A stretch of 15,819 bases of DNA from Methanocella sp. (GTDB taxonomy: Archaea > Halobacteriota > Methanocellia > Methanocellales > Methanocellaceae): contig NZ_DATJPM010000011.1 in assembly GCF_035506375.1 (NCBI RefSeq), positions 1-15,819 of the forward strand. Reading direction: 5' to 3'. This document shows, one piece after another, positions 1-6,627 of this stretch (position 1 is the first letter of the stretch; every line of letters begins with the position of its first letter). The notes beneath the pieces were generated by a model that saw nothing but the letters and a program-made list of their open reading frames with translations, ran no database searches and was not told the DNA's origin. Made by a program: the position numbers and the translations under genes.

Positions 1-130
1 GGTGGTTTTGGCGGCCAAAGCGGCGGGGCACACCCGGTCCCATACCGAACCCGGAAGTTAAGCCCGCCCACGTTCCAGCCAGTACTGAGGTACGCGAGTC
101 CCCGGGAAAACCGGAACGCCGCCAACCACC
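1..130 (+). rRNA. rrf: 5S ribosomal RNA
   Basis: The first seven bases (ggtggtt) pair with the last seven (aaccacc at 124-130), closing helix I. The interior has the conserved 5S loop sequences CCCATACCGAACCCGGAAG and AGTACTGAGGTACGCGAGT. About 130 nt is a normal archaeal 5S length. It lies at the window edge, so 16S and 23S genes are probably just upstream. A T/A-rich tract at 141-159 is the likely termination zone. Confidence 0.96.
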
Positions 131-140
131 CACCAAGACA

Positions 141-160
141 CCTTTTTAAAAAAATTTTTC
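141..160 (+). terminator. T-rich terminator after 5S rRNA
   Basis: Eleven bases after the 5S 3' end are two T5 runs separated by an A run. Oligo-T on the non-template strand is the usual archaeal termination signal. The block is self-complementary, so it may act on both strands. Confidence 0.5.
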
Positions 161-210
161 GATTGGCTAACGCTAAATTAAATGTAATAAATCATATAAT
201 GATTATACAA

Positions 211-248
211 TTGAAAAAAGAAAACTAACACATATGAAAATTAGTTTT
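211..248 (-). terminator. Hairpin plus U-run terminator of the first KGG gene
   Basis: Downstream of the KGG stop (289), reading the minus strand, an 8-bp perfect stem (241-248 with 221-228, loop 229-240) is followed by a T-rich run opposite 211-219. Only AT-rich sequence without an ORF lies between 161 and 288 otherwise; it includes the small dyad ATCAT-ATA-ATGAT at 191-203. Confidence 0.55.
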
Positions 249-288
249 TCGTTTTTATATACCGGAGAAAGTAGGAAAAGAGGGCGCC

Positions 289-462
289 CTACTTCCTCGA
301 CATTGCTTCTTTTCCCCTCTTGATAAGCTCACGGACTTTCTGGCCACCCTTCTTTCCGATGTTCTCGTAGTAGCCTTCGCCGTAGCGCTGCTTGGTGGTG
401 TTACCACCTTTTCTACCAGCTTCTTTTACAGTCATCTCTCCCTTGGTTTCTTTTCGTGCCAT
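289..462 (-). CDS. KGG-motif small basic protein (stress-associated family), copy 1
   Basis: Translating the minus strand from the ATG at 462 gives a 57-residue Lys/Arg/Gly-rich protein ending in TAG. It carries two KGG repeats, EAGRKGGNTT near residues 15-24 and ENIGKKGGQKVREL near 34-47. This is the pattern of the KGG family (stress-induced acidophilic repeat, as in Bacillus GsiB). Family members are small hydrophilic proteins linked to stress; their molecular role is poorly known, and no enzymatic residues are visible. The start is supported by AGGTG about 8 bases upstream. A close paralogue lies at 12011-12178. The upstream spacer 463-739 has no other convincing gene. Family assignment is firm; function is not. 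Confidence 0.85.
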   Translation of the reverse strand: MARKETKGEMTVKEAGRKGGNTTKQRYGEGYYENIGKKGGQKVRELIKRGKEAMSRK

Positions 463-529
463 AGGATCACACCTAAATAGATACTAAGCGCATATTCTAT
501 TGTATGTTCTCCATGTAAATAGCGAAAAT

Positions 530-623
530 AGGCTAAATTAGCAATCAATGGCGCAGACGATACCAAAATAATATCTTTATACGTAATCAGCACTAATTCT
601 TTGAAGCTTTGATTGATTAGCCT
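530..623. repeat. Imperfect long inverted repeat in the KGG/arcS intergenic region
   Basis: The left arm at 530-548 (AGGCTAAATTAGCAATCAA) and right arm at 609-623 (TTGATTGATTAGCCT) are inverted copies differing by a 4-base gap in the right arm, with about 60 bases between. They lie in the divergent spacer between the KGG gene and arcS. They could form a structured leader, be a bipartite operator, or be the ends of a decayed miniature element. No coding sequence lies between the arms. Confidence 0.4.
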
Positions 624-691
624 TTCGTTTAAGTTATTTGCCCTAATTGCCCCATCAGGATGCCCCGGCAGAAAAAGGCCGTATTGCGAAA

Positions 692-733
692 AGATTATTT
701 AATCACATAGGATGATGTATGCCTCGAAGGTAG
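692..733 (+). promoter_or_regulatory. Promoter and ribosome binding site of arcS
   Basis: The TATA-like element attatttaat (695-703) lies about 25 bases before a likely transcript start near 725. An SD-like GAAGGTAG (726-733) sits 6 bases before the TTG at 740. An in-frame TAG at 731-733 rules out any earlier start. Confidence 0.5.
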
Positions 734-739
734 AGACAT

Positions 740-2530
740 TTGACACGCTTTTTCGAGGTCACGCACAGGGACGGCGCCGCGAGGCTCGGCAAGCTGCTGG
801 TCCGGGAGGGTATTGATACGCCTTGCATAGTGAGCCCTTCGAGCGGCCTGATCGTGAACGGGGGCAGTGCCCTGGTCCATGAGGATTTACCCTGCGTCTC
901 CGATGCTTTTAACGTGCCGCCGCACGTGGGTCTTCCCTATAAGGTCAACAAGGATATCGTTCAGCTTTTCTCTCCGCCTATCCGGGATAATGCCTGTAAA
1001 GAGGCTCCACTGGTGGCGGTCGTCCACCCGGACTGGGTCGTGGAAGGCGCAGATATGTACGTCATGGCTGGCGCCCGGGCCATCGAGGGTGACGCGAGGT
1101 CTCTTTTAGACAGTTTCATAAAAATAAGGGCCTCGGCCAGGCCCGATACAGCTCTTTATGTGCCCGCGCTGGCCACCCCTGAGAACCTGTCATTACTAGT
1201 CTACTTAGGCGCAGATATCATCGACGATGTTTTAATAACGGTGAAGGCATACGGCGGCCTTTACCTGACTGAAGACGGCGAGTTCAGGCTCGAGGACCTG
1301 TCGGACCTGCCCTGCACATGCGAGGTTTGCCGTGGCCGTACGCCCGAAGGATTAATGTCTCTACCAGCTGTCGAACGTTTCGCGCTCCTGGCCAGGCATA
1401 ACTATCTGAAGCTCGAGGAGGAGCTAAAGCGTGTCCGGCTCCACATCCGGCGGGGAATGCTGCGGGAGTACGTGGAAAAGCAGTGCCGCTCCCGTCCCTG
1501 GCTTACCGGCCTTCTCAGGCTTGCCGACGCCCAGTATGATTACCTGGAACAGCGCACGCCGGCCTACCGCTCGTCTCAGGTACTGGCCTGCTCGGCAGAG
1601 TCTCAGAACCGGGTCGAGGTCAGGCGCTTTGCGGAACGCGTGAAAACCAGGTTTCAGTCCGAAGGCGATATACTTCTTATTATCCCTTGTTCAGCCCGCA
1701 AGCCCTACTCCATGTCCCAGTCGCATAAGGCACTGGCCAGGGCTCTCGGGAAGTACCAGGGCTACGTGCATGAATTAATATTAACTTCGCCCATGGGCGT
1801 CGTGCCGAGGGAGCTGGAGCTCGTCTACCCTGCCGCACATTATGACGTAACGGTGACTGGCGTGTGGGACCTGGAAGAGCGCCAGTGGGTCTCGGGCTGC
1901 CTGCGCGATTATATTGATGCGCATCATTTTAAGAAGATCATTGCCCACGTGGAAGGCCCGTATGTGGAGGTCTGCAGGCAGACAGGCAGGGGTATGGTCT
2001 TCACTTCGGAGGGGCGCATAACGAGCGACGAGTCGCTTAATATACTCATAGAAACTATCCGCACGTCTGTTATGGAGCTGGGCACGAAGCCCCGCGGCAC
2101 GAGAGAGATGCTGCTCGATATGTTCAGGGGAATGGCCGACTACCAGTTCGGCGCTGGAAAAGGCCGGCTCCTGGTGCCCGACAATGGCCTGGCCCGCGGC
2201 AAATACCCGCGGCTCGTCCTCTTCGACGGCAAAGAGCAGTTATGCTCCATATCGCCCGATTTCGGCTCGCTATCGCTCACGCTCGAAGGGGCAAAGCGTA
2301 TGAGCCTCGATCCGGGCTATATCGTGAATATCGGCGAGTTTATCCCGAAAGGCAGCGTACTGGCGCCCGGAGTCATCGGCGCGAGCCTGCAGATAAGGCC
2401 AGGGGACGATGTCCTCGTGAAAGGGCCGAAGGCGATGGCCGTGGGTAAGGCGAAGATGAGCGGCTATGAGATGGCCGAGTCAACGCGAGGCATGGCCGTT
2501 GAGCTGAGGCACGTGGAGAAGTTATCATGA
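740..2530 (+). CDS. arcS: Archaeosine synthase (ArcS, alpha subunit)
   Basis: The protein has 596 residues, full length for the family. The N-terminal half resembles the tRNA-guanine transglycosylase fold and keeps its zinc site: C192, C194, C197 and H220 (CxCxxC-x22-H). The ArcS signature PCSARKPYSMSQSHK lies at 316-330. A PUA-type RNA-binding domain occupies about 515-593. ArcS is known to add lysine to preQ0 at position 15 of tRNA; RaSEA then completes archaeosine. The adjacent gene is RaSEA, overlapping by ATGA (2527-2530), so the pair is surely one operon and probably one complex. The start is TTG: an in-frame stop lies just before it, and the N-terminus fits the family (FFEVTHRDGAARLGKL). 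The transglycosylase that inserts preQ0 (ArcTGT) is not in the window. Confidence 0.93.
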   Translation: MTRFFEVTHRDGAARLGKLLVREGIDTPCIVSPSSGLIVNGGSALVHEDLPCVSDAFNVPPHVGLPYKVNKDIVQLFSPPIRDNACKEAPLVAVVHPDWVVEGADMYVMAGARAIEGDARSLLDSFIKIRASARPDTALYVPALATPENLSLLVYLGADIIDDVLITVKAYGGLYLTEDGEFRLEDLSDLPCTCEVCRGRTPEGLMSLPAVERFALLARHNYLKLEEELKRVRLHIRRGMLREYVEKQCRSRPWLTGLLRLADAQYDYLEQRTPAYRSSQVLACSAESQNRVEVRRFAERVKTRFQSEGDILLIIPCSARKPYSMSQSHKALARALGKYQGYVHELILTSPMGVVPRELELVYPAAHYDVTVTGVWDLEERQWVSGCLRDYIDAHHFKKIIAHVEGPYVEVCRQTGRGMVFTSEGRITSDESLNILIETIRTSVMELGTKPRGTREMLLDMFRGMADYQFGAGKGRLLVPDNGLARGKYPRLVLFDGKEQLCSISPDFGSLSLTLEGAKRMSLDPGYIVNIGEFIPKGSVLAPGVIGASLQIRPGDDVLVKGPKAMAVGKAKMSGYEMAESTRGMAVELRHVEKLS

Positions 2531-3546
2531 CCGGGTTAAGCGACGTCATGCTTGACATACGGAAGAGACAGCATATTAAGCCCTATCCGCCGACGGAGCC
2601 GGTCGGGTTCTGGACAGGCGAGGACCTGCTGGATGGCAAGACGGTAAAGTCGAATACGATCATTTTCAGGACGAAGGGCTGCTTCTGGGCGCAGAAGGGC
2701 GGCTGCACGATGTGCGGCTATACCTACGACGCGGCCACGTCTCCGCCCACTGTCGACGACATCTTAGCCCAGTACCGCTCCGTCGAGGACAGGATCGAAG
2801 GCAGCGTGGTCAAGCTCTTTACGTCGGGAAGCTTTTTCGATAAGAGCGAGGTGCCGGAGAAGGCTCGTGACGAGATATTATCAAGTATCGGGAAGAAGGC
2901 CTCGAAGATCATCATCGAGACCAGGCCCGAGTTCGTCACCGATAAGGCTATGGAGGCCGCTTCTAAACACGGCGCCCGAATAGAAGTCGCCATCGGCCTC
3001 GAGACGTCGAACGACAGGATACGAAACGAATGTATCAATAAAAATTTCTTATTCGAAGATTTCGTCAGGGCGAGCGAGACGGCTAAAAGGCATGGCGTCA
3101 CTACCAAGGCCTACCTTCTTTTAAAGCCGCCCTTCCTTACCGAGAAGGATGCCATGGAAGACATATTCCGGTCAGTCCTGGATGCGGCGCCATATGCCGG
3201 CACTATATCAATAAACTTATGCAACGTACAGCGGGGCACCATCGTCGATGATCTATTTAAGAAAAACGCCTACAGGCCGCCCTGGCTCTGGTCCATAGTG
3301 GAAGTAATAAAAAGAGTCCACGGGAAAACAAATTCCATGATCATGTCGGACCCGCTGGCGGCAGGCCAGGCCCGCGGCCCTCATAATTGCTACGAGTGCG
3401 ACTATGCCTTCGCGGACGCCATCCGAAAATATTCCACTACTCAGGACATCCATGTATTCGACGGCCTGGCGTGCGACTGCCGCCTGCTCTGGGAAAAGAC
3501 GCTGGCGCTCGAAGGCTGGACGTTCGGCTCGCCGCTGGTCTATTAG
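2527..3546 (+). CDS. Archaeosine synthase radical SAM subunit (RaSEA)
   Basis: The 339-residue protein has a radical-SAM Fe-S motif with cysteines at 52, 60 and 63 (GCFWAQKGGCTMCGY, CX7CX2C), unlike the common CX3CX2C but set in the context I associate with the Elp3-like/COG1244 group. Later parts of the barrel include an IIETRPEF segment and the glycine-rich IEVAIGLETSNDRI segment. A C-terminal cysteine cluster (HNCYECDYA, LACDCRLLWE) may bind an additional metal. In the known pathway RaSEA acts on the lysine-bearing intermediate made by ArcS, cleaving it to the formamidine of archaeosine. The ATGA overlap with arcS gives translational coupling, and the pairing itself is strong functional evidence. 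Confidence 0.9.
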   Translation: MTGLSDVMLDIRKRQHIKPYPPTEPVGFWTGEDLLDGKTVKSNTIIFRTKGCFWAQKGGCTMCGYTYDAATSPPTVDDILAQYRSVEDRIEGSVVKLFTSGSFFDKSEVPEKARDEILSSIGKKASKIIIETRPEFVTDKAMEAASKHGARIEVAIGLETSNDRIRNECINKNFLFEDFVRASETAKRHGVTTKAYLLLKPPFLTEKDAMEDIFRSVLDAAPYAGTISINLCNVQRGTIVDDLFKKNAYRPPWLWSIVEVIKRVHGKTNSMIMSDPLAAGQARGPHNCYECDYAFADAIRKYSTTQDIHVFDGLACDCRLLWEKTLALEGWTFGSPLVY

Positions 3547-3558
3547 CGAGTTAATTCG

Positions 3559-3660
3559 ATGGAATTCTATGACATTGTCAGGAGCCGTAAGCGTATCCGA
3601 AAATATACGAATAAAAAAGTACTCAGGAATATAAACACGGCCAACTGCTCAAATAAACAA
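3559..3660 (+). pseudogene. Remnant of a nitroreductase gene (N-terminus only)
   Basis: An ATG at 3559 opens a frame reading MEFYDIVRSRKRIRKYTNKK, very like the first 20 residues of FMN nitroreductases (MEFYDVVRSRRSIRKYTDKP type, including the FMN-phosphate-binding Arg-Ser-Arg/Arg-Lys-Tyr region). After this the reading is short and degenerate; VLRNI and SNKQPLFSI could be compressed traces of the next family motifs (VLRRI, SANNxQPWxFIV). The frame then runs into the promoter of the next gene. I read it as a decayed gene with internal deletions. A complete relative lies at 4333. No SD is visible. Similarity is by eye only. Confidence 0.45.
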
Positions 3661-3707
3661 CCTTTATTTAGTATCGAATGCAAATATGCAGGCGAAGGTT
3701 TGAGGTC
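3661..3707 (+). promoter_or_regulatory. Promoter and leader of the ACT-domain gene
   Basis: A TATA-like tttattta (3663-3670) is followed about 25 bases later by the expected transcript start. An AAGG at 3695-3698 lies 9 bases before the ATG at 3708, and GAGGT at 3702-3706 is adjacent to it. The upstream in-frame ATG at 3678 has no SD and would precede the transcript start. Confidence 0.4.
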
Positions 3708-4211
3708 ATGTGGAGCGAGATCATCGGCAAGTTCAAGGGCATGCCTTCCCAGGAAAAAGTGGTGAGGCTCCTGCTTGAGCGGGGCTTTCAGGTCGATGGG
3801 CAGGGACACGTCGTTTCGGGCAGGATAGAGATACCGCATACGCAGATCGCCAGAGAGGTCGGTGTGGACCGGCGTGTCGTGGACGCCACGACCGAGATGA
3901 TACTCAGGGACGAGACGCTGAAGCGCGTCTTCATGAACATCCATTCGATCGCCTCTTTCAAGGATGTGGCGCCTCTTCTGGGCCTGGGCGTGGTCATCAT
4001 AACTCCCGATAATGCCCAAAATATCGGCATCCTGAGCGACGTTACTTCGGTTATCTCGAGATTTAACCTGAGCATTCGCCAGGCCGTAACGGACGACCCG
4101 TTCTTTACTGACGAGCCTAAAATGACCGTCATCACGAACGACGTCATCCCGGGCGAGCTGGTCAGCGAGCTCCGCAAGCTCAAGAGCGTCAAGAGTGTCA
4201 CGATCCAGTGA
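3708..4211 (+). CDS. ACT-domain amino acid-binding regulator (COG2150-like)
   Basis: From the ATG at 3708 the protein has 167 residues. Residues 12-75 look like a winged or helix-turn-helix segment (QEKVVRLLLERGFQV, then IPHTQIAREVGVDRRVVDATTEMIL). Residues 92-167 form an ACT domain (GLGVVIITPDNAQNIGILSDVTSVISRFNLSIRQAVTDD), whose relatives bind amino acids as dimers. This architecture matches the archaeal group annotated as regulators of amino acid metabolism with an ACT domain. It probably acts as an amino-acid-responsive transcription regulator; target and ligand cannot be read here. Start choice: MWSEIIGKF is typical of the family N-terminus, and the alternative ATG 30 bases upstream lacks an SD. 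Confidence 0.83.
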   Translation: MWSEIIGKFKGMPSQEKVVRLLLERGFQVDGQGHVVSGRIEIPHTQIAREVGVDRRVVDATTEMILRDETLKRVFMNIHSIASFKDVAPLLGLGVVIITPDNAQNIGILSDVTSVISRFNLSIRQAVTDDPFFTDEPKMTVITNDVIPGELVSELRKLKSVKSVTIQ

Positions 4212-4332
4212 ACACCCGGCTCGATTTCATATTTATATTTTTATTCCATGGTTAAATCCTGCCAGGTAAATGCCTGTAACTTATTTGCCTGTGATACGTG
4301 CCATATAAATATAATAAATACATAATATTTAT
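4212..4332 (+). promoter_or_regulatory. Terminator zone and promoter of the nitroreductase-like gene
   Basis: A T-rich stretch (4228-4246) just after the ACT gene can end its transcript. A near-inverted repeat, CAGGTAAA (4263-4270) with TTTGCCTG (about 4284-4291, one wobble), could be an operator. The TATA box atataaata (4303-4311) is about 25 bases before the ATG at 4333, so the mRNA is probably leaderless. Confidence 0.45.
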
Positions 4333-4962
4333 ATGGGCAATCTCATGGAAAGAAAGTGTATAGAGTTCAGGGAACTTGTTCTGGAGCGCTATAACGTAAA
4401 AAGGTTCGACGGGCGCAAGATCGACGAAGTAAAGCTCACAGAGCTTTTTGATATCATACGATGCGCTCCATCCGCGGATAATCTTCAGCCGTGGAAGATA
4501 AAGGTCATTTCGGACACTGCGATCAAGGAAAAGCTCCTGCCAGCCATCATGCAGTTTAATCATGAAAAGGTGAAGACGTGCTCCCACCTCCTCGTTTTCT
4601 GCGCGGACGGGGACCTGGGCGATCACTGGAAGCGGCTGGAGGAAAAAATGATAGCCGCCGGTTATCCCGAAGACGTCATCCAGCATATGGGGACCATCGC
4701 GAAAATGATCCTGGCCAGGGAGCCCCGGGAAATGCTCAACCGGTCACAATGGGACGTATTCCTGGCGGTCGGCAACGCGGTCAACGGTGCAAAAGCCCTT
4801 GGCTTTGACTCTTCCCTTTTTGGCGGCTTTAACGCCCGGGAGCTTGCCCGCCTGCTCGAGCTTCCGCCGGATATTGTTCCGACCCTGATCGTCGCGCTAG
4901 GGTACGCCGCCGATACGCCACTGAAAAAAATACGCTTTACAAATGGGGAAGTGTTCTTTTAA
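4333..4962 (+). CDS. Nitroreductase-family FMN protein
   Basis: The 209-residue protein has the family landmarks: RYNVKRFDGRKI at 19-30 (FMN phosphate contact), CAPSADNLQPWKIKVI at 44-59, and the C-terminal GGFNARELARLLELPPDIVPTLIVALGYAAD at 163-193. Relatives bind FMN and transfer electrons from NAD(P)H to nitro compounds, quinones, flavins or other acceptors; the substrate cannot be deduced. The central part (65-140) is divergent. The promoter position supports a leaderless start at 4333; an ATG at 4345 is the alternative and no SD distinguishes them. A remnant of a second family member lies at 3559. Confidence 0.85.
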   Translation: MGNLMERKCIEFRELVLERYNVKRFDGRKIDEVKLTELFDIIRCAPSADNLQPWKIKVISDTAIKEKLLPAIMQFNHEKVKTCSHLLVFCADGDLGDHWKRLEEKMIAAGYPEDVIQHMGTIAKMILAREPREMLNRSQWDVFLAVGNAVNGAKALGFDSSLFGGFNARELARLLELPPDIVPTLIVALGYAADTPLKKIRFTNGEVFF

Positions 4963-4992
4963 ATCCCATGAAAAATCCGCTCATCAGACGAT

Positions 4993-5023
4993 ATTGGCAG
5001 TAAAATTTAATGTTCCTGCCAAT
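4993..5023. promoter_or_regulatory. Perfect dyad around a TATA-like element
   Basis: ATTGGCAG (4993-5000) and CTGCCAAT (5016-5023) are perfect 8-bp inverted arms. The 15 bases between them contain taaaatttaa, a good TATA candidate for the gene starting at 5044. The arms thus frame the TATA box, as expected of a repressor operator, or could form a hairpin. Confidence 0.45.
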
Positions 5024-5043
5024 TCATGATAAAGGTGATCAGT

Positions 5044-5349
5044 ATGTCAGGTAAGCTGGAAGAGATCGAGGGCATCATAATACAGGAAAAGCCTCACCCG
5101 TCTATCGACGACCAGGGTCGCGGCGAAGAGAAGCTGGCGATCCGCGACCGCATCATGGATAAGATACGGTCCATCGCGGGCAGGGACAGCATCAAGCGAT
5201 TTACGCCCATCCAGAGCCAGGGCGACCATAAGACACAGGACATTCTCTTCGTGGTGGACGAGGCCGAGTACCTGGCAACGCTATGGTATAATAACGCGAT
5301 GACCGAGGGCCGGGTCGAAGACCTGCGGAAACAGGCGAAGAAATGCTAG
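5044..5349 (+). CDS. Small protein of unknown function (101 aa)
   Basis: I do not recognise this protein. The ATG at 5044 is preceded by a near-perfect SD, AAGGTGATC (5032-5040), so the in-frame ATG at 5026 is unlikely. The sequence is soluble and charged: an N-terminal segment (KLEEIEGIIIQEKPHPSIDDQG), a probable helix (EEKLAIRDRIMDKIRSIAG) and a C-terminal half ending DILFVVDEAEYLATLWYNNAMTEGRVEDLRKQAKKC. There is no signal peptide, membrane span or metal motif. Codon usage resembles its neighbours. It has its own promoter with a dyad (4993-5023). Its stop codon overlaps the stop of the convergent HD gene within one CTAG. Confidence 0.7.
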   Translation: MSGKLEEIEGIIIQEKPHPSIDDQGRGEEKLAIRDRIMDKIRSIAGRDSIKRFTPIQSQGDHKTQDILFVVDEAEYLATLWYNNAMTEGRVEDLRKQAKKC

Positions 5350-6038
5350 GGGCGTTCTGCGAGCCCTTTTGATATAAGGTATTGCGCCGCCTTTGCGCTG
5401 TCCTGCCCATATAGCGCCAGCCTGGTAACACCTTTATTTACCGATATCTTATAGAGCAGGTCAAAGCCATTCAGCCATTTATCTGCCGATCGGCTTAAAC
5501 GCTCCAAATCGCCGCCAGATGCATTTTTCTTTAGAATGACTATATCCGGCCGGAACACCTCAAAATGCATGCTTATGAGCCGTTCTACGGACTCAGGGAA
5601 CCATTTCTTCCTCGCAATCGCGATGGTATCCTGGATGGATACGCGCTCTGTACCGCCGATGAGATTATCGGCATGGCAGACGATCTTTTCTTCTATAGTT
5701 TTTGGCACATAGTCTTTAGGCGGCAGTCCCAGCTTTTTTGCCTCATCGGAAGTCAGGCCCGCCCCTATGTGGCGCTCGACGATGTTGACGATACGCTCAT
5801 CGACGCCTTCGTCCCTCAGTATTTGCGCCCCGATAATTCCATGGTCCATTCCATGGGACTTTGTCCGGCCGATATCGTGCAAAAGTGCGCCGACTTCGAC
5901 AAGATCCCGGTCGCAGTCGACCTTATCGGCGATCTCCATGGCGTAGTCGCGGACCGCGAGAATATGCTCCATGACGCGCCGGTCCGCGCCATATTTTTTT
6001 AAAAGATCAAGGGCATCCTGTTTTTTCAGGGAAGTCAT
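5346..6038 (-). CDS. HD-domain metal-dependent phosphohydrolase (TIGR00295-like)
   Basis: The 230-residue protein begins with an HD domain of about 160 residues: H25 (EHILAVRDYA), H54-D55 (ALLHDIGRTKS), H66 (MDHGIIGAQIL), H90 (VERHIGAG) and D124 (CHADNLIGG). These fit the metal ligands of HD phosphohydrolases. The SDEAKKLGLPPKDYVPKTIEEKIVCHADN segment matches my memory of the archaeal TIGR00295 group. A C-terminal extension (about 165-230) is not part of the usual HD core, and I do not recognise it. The substrate, probably a nucleotide or phosphoester, is unknown. It follows the TFE gene with a 2-base gap, so it is co-transcribed with it; no strong SD is seen, suggesting translational coupling. 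Confidence 0.82.
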   Translation of the reverse strand: MTSLKKQDALDLLKKYGADRRVMEHILAVRDYAMEIADKVDCDRDLVEVGALLHDIGRTKSHGMDHGIIGAQILRDEGVDERIVNIVERHIGAGLTSDEAKKLGLPPKDYVPKTIEEKIVCHADNLIGGTERVSIQDTIAIARKKWFPESVERLISMHFEVFRPDIVILKKNASGGDLERLSRSADKWLNGFDLLYKISVNKGVTRLALYGQDSAKAAQYLISKGLAERP

Positions 6039-6040
6039 CG

Positions 6041-6553
6041 TTACTTCATCGCGGCCTTGAGATTATCGATACGGTCCTGCAGCGCCCGCTTCTCCACGCT
6101 ATTATCGTAATACACCATCGGCGACCCGTCCACCGGGCAGGTAAAGTTCGAGTCCATGGCATAGTCAAAAAGAATGCGATGGTGCGCATCGTCTTCGCAC
6201 ACGTAGAACTCGTTATTCTCGAACTCCAGGCGCCTCTCGAGCTTTTTTATGAGCTTTCGCGTCTCGTTCCTGAGCATGTTCTCAGTGTTGTCGAGGTCGA
6301 GCTTCCATAAGTATGTCAGCCAGCCGCTATCCTTGTCTCTCTCCCGCCGGTAGAGCGCGAGGTGGTTCTCGTACAGGATATAGAGCGTTTTGCGGACGAG
6401 GTTCAGGTTTATGCCGCTGATCTCCTGGACATTCTCGTCCGTTACTTCTTTATCGGGGACTTTATCAAGCATCTTCTCGACGATCATTATACCGTCGTCC
6501 CCCACGAGCTTGCGTATATAGCCACGGATCGCTTCATTATTTAAAACGGACAC
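6041..6553 (-). CDS. tfe: Transcription factor E (TFE, alpha subunit)
   Basis: From the GTG at 6553 the protein has 170 residues. The extended winged helix (about 5-85) is typical: IRGYIRKLVGDDGIMIVEKMLD, then VTDENVQEISGINLNLVRKTLYILYENHLALYRRERDKDSGW, YLWKLD. TFE, the archaeal counterpart of TFIIE-alpha, helps open promoters with TBP, TFB and RNA polymerase. The C-terminal ribbon (117-150) is unusual: the two CxxC knuckles read C119-x2-D122 and C139-x2-D142, so two cysteines are missing. Start choice: AAAGGTGA (6559-6566, minus strand) lies 5 bases before the GTG; the longer TTG start at 6580 would put the SD inside the gene. rpoL, csl4 and aTrm56 lie upstream on the same strand. Confidence 0.92.
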   Translation of the reverse strand: MSVLNNEAIRGYIRKLVGDDGIMIVEKMLDKVPDKEVTDENVQEISGINLNLVRKTLYILYENHLALYRRERDKDSGWLTYLWKLDLDNTENMLRNETRKLIKKLERRLEFENNEFYVCEDDAHHRILFDYAMDSNFTCPVDGSPMVYYDNSVEKRALQDRIDNLKAAMK

Positions 6554-6627
6554 ATTTTCACCTTTAAGGCATGAGTTCAAAATATCGCTCTAGTCTTCAA
6601 TAATATTTCTATGAAGGCATATATATG

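Noticed and set aside
2680..2715. CX7CX2C instead of CX3CX2C in the radical SAM protein
   Set aside because: Probably normal for this family rather than a defect, since the arcS pairing and surrounding motifs are intact.
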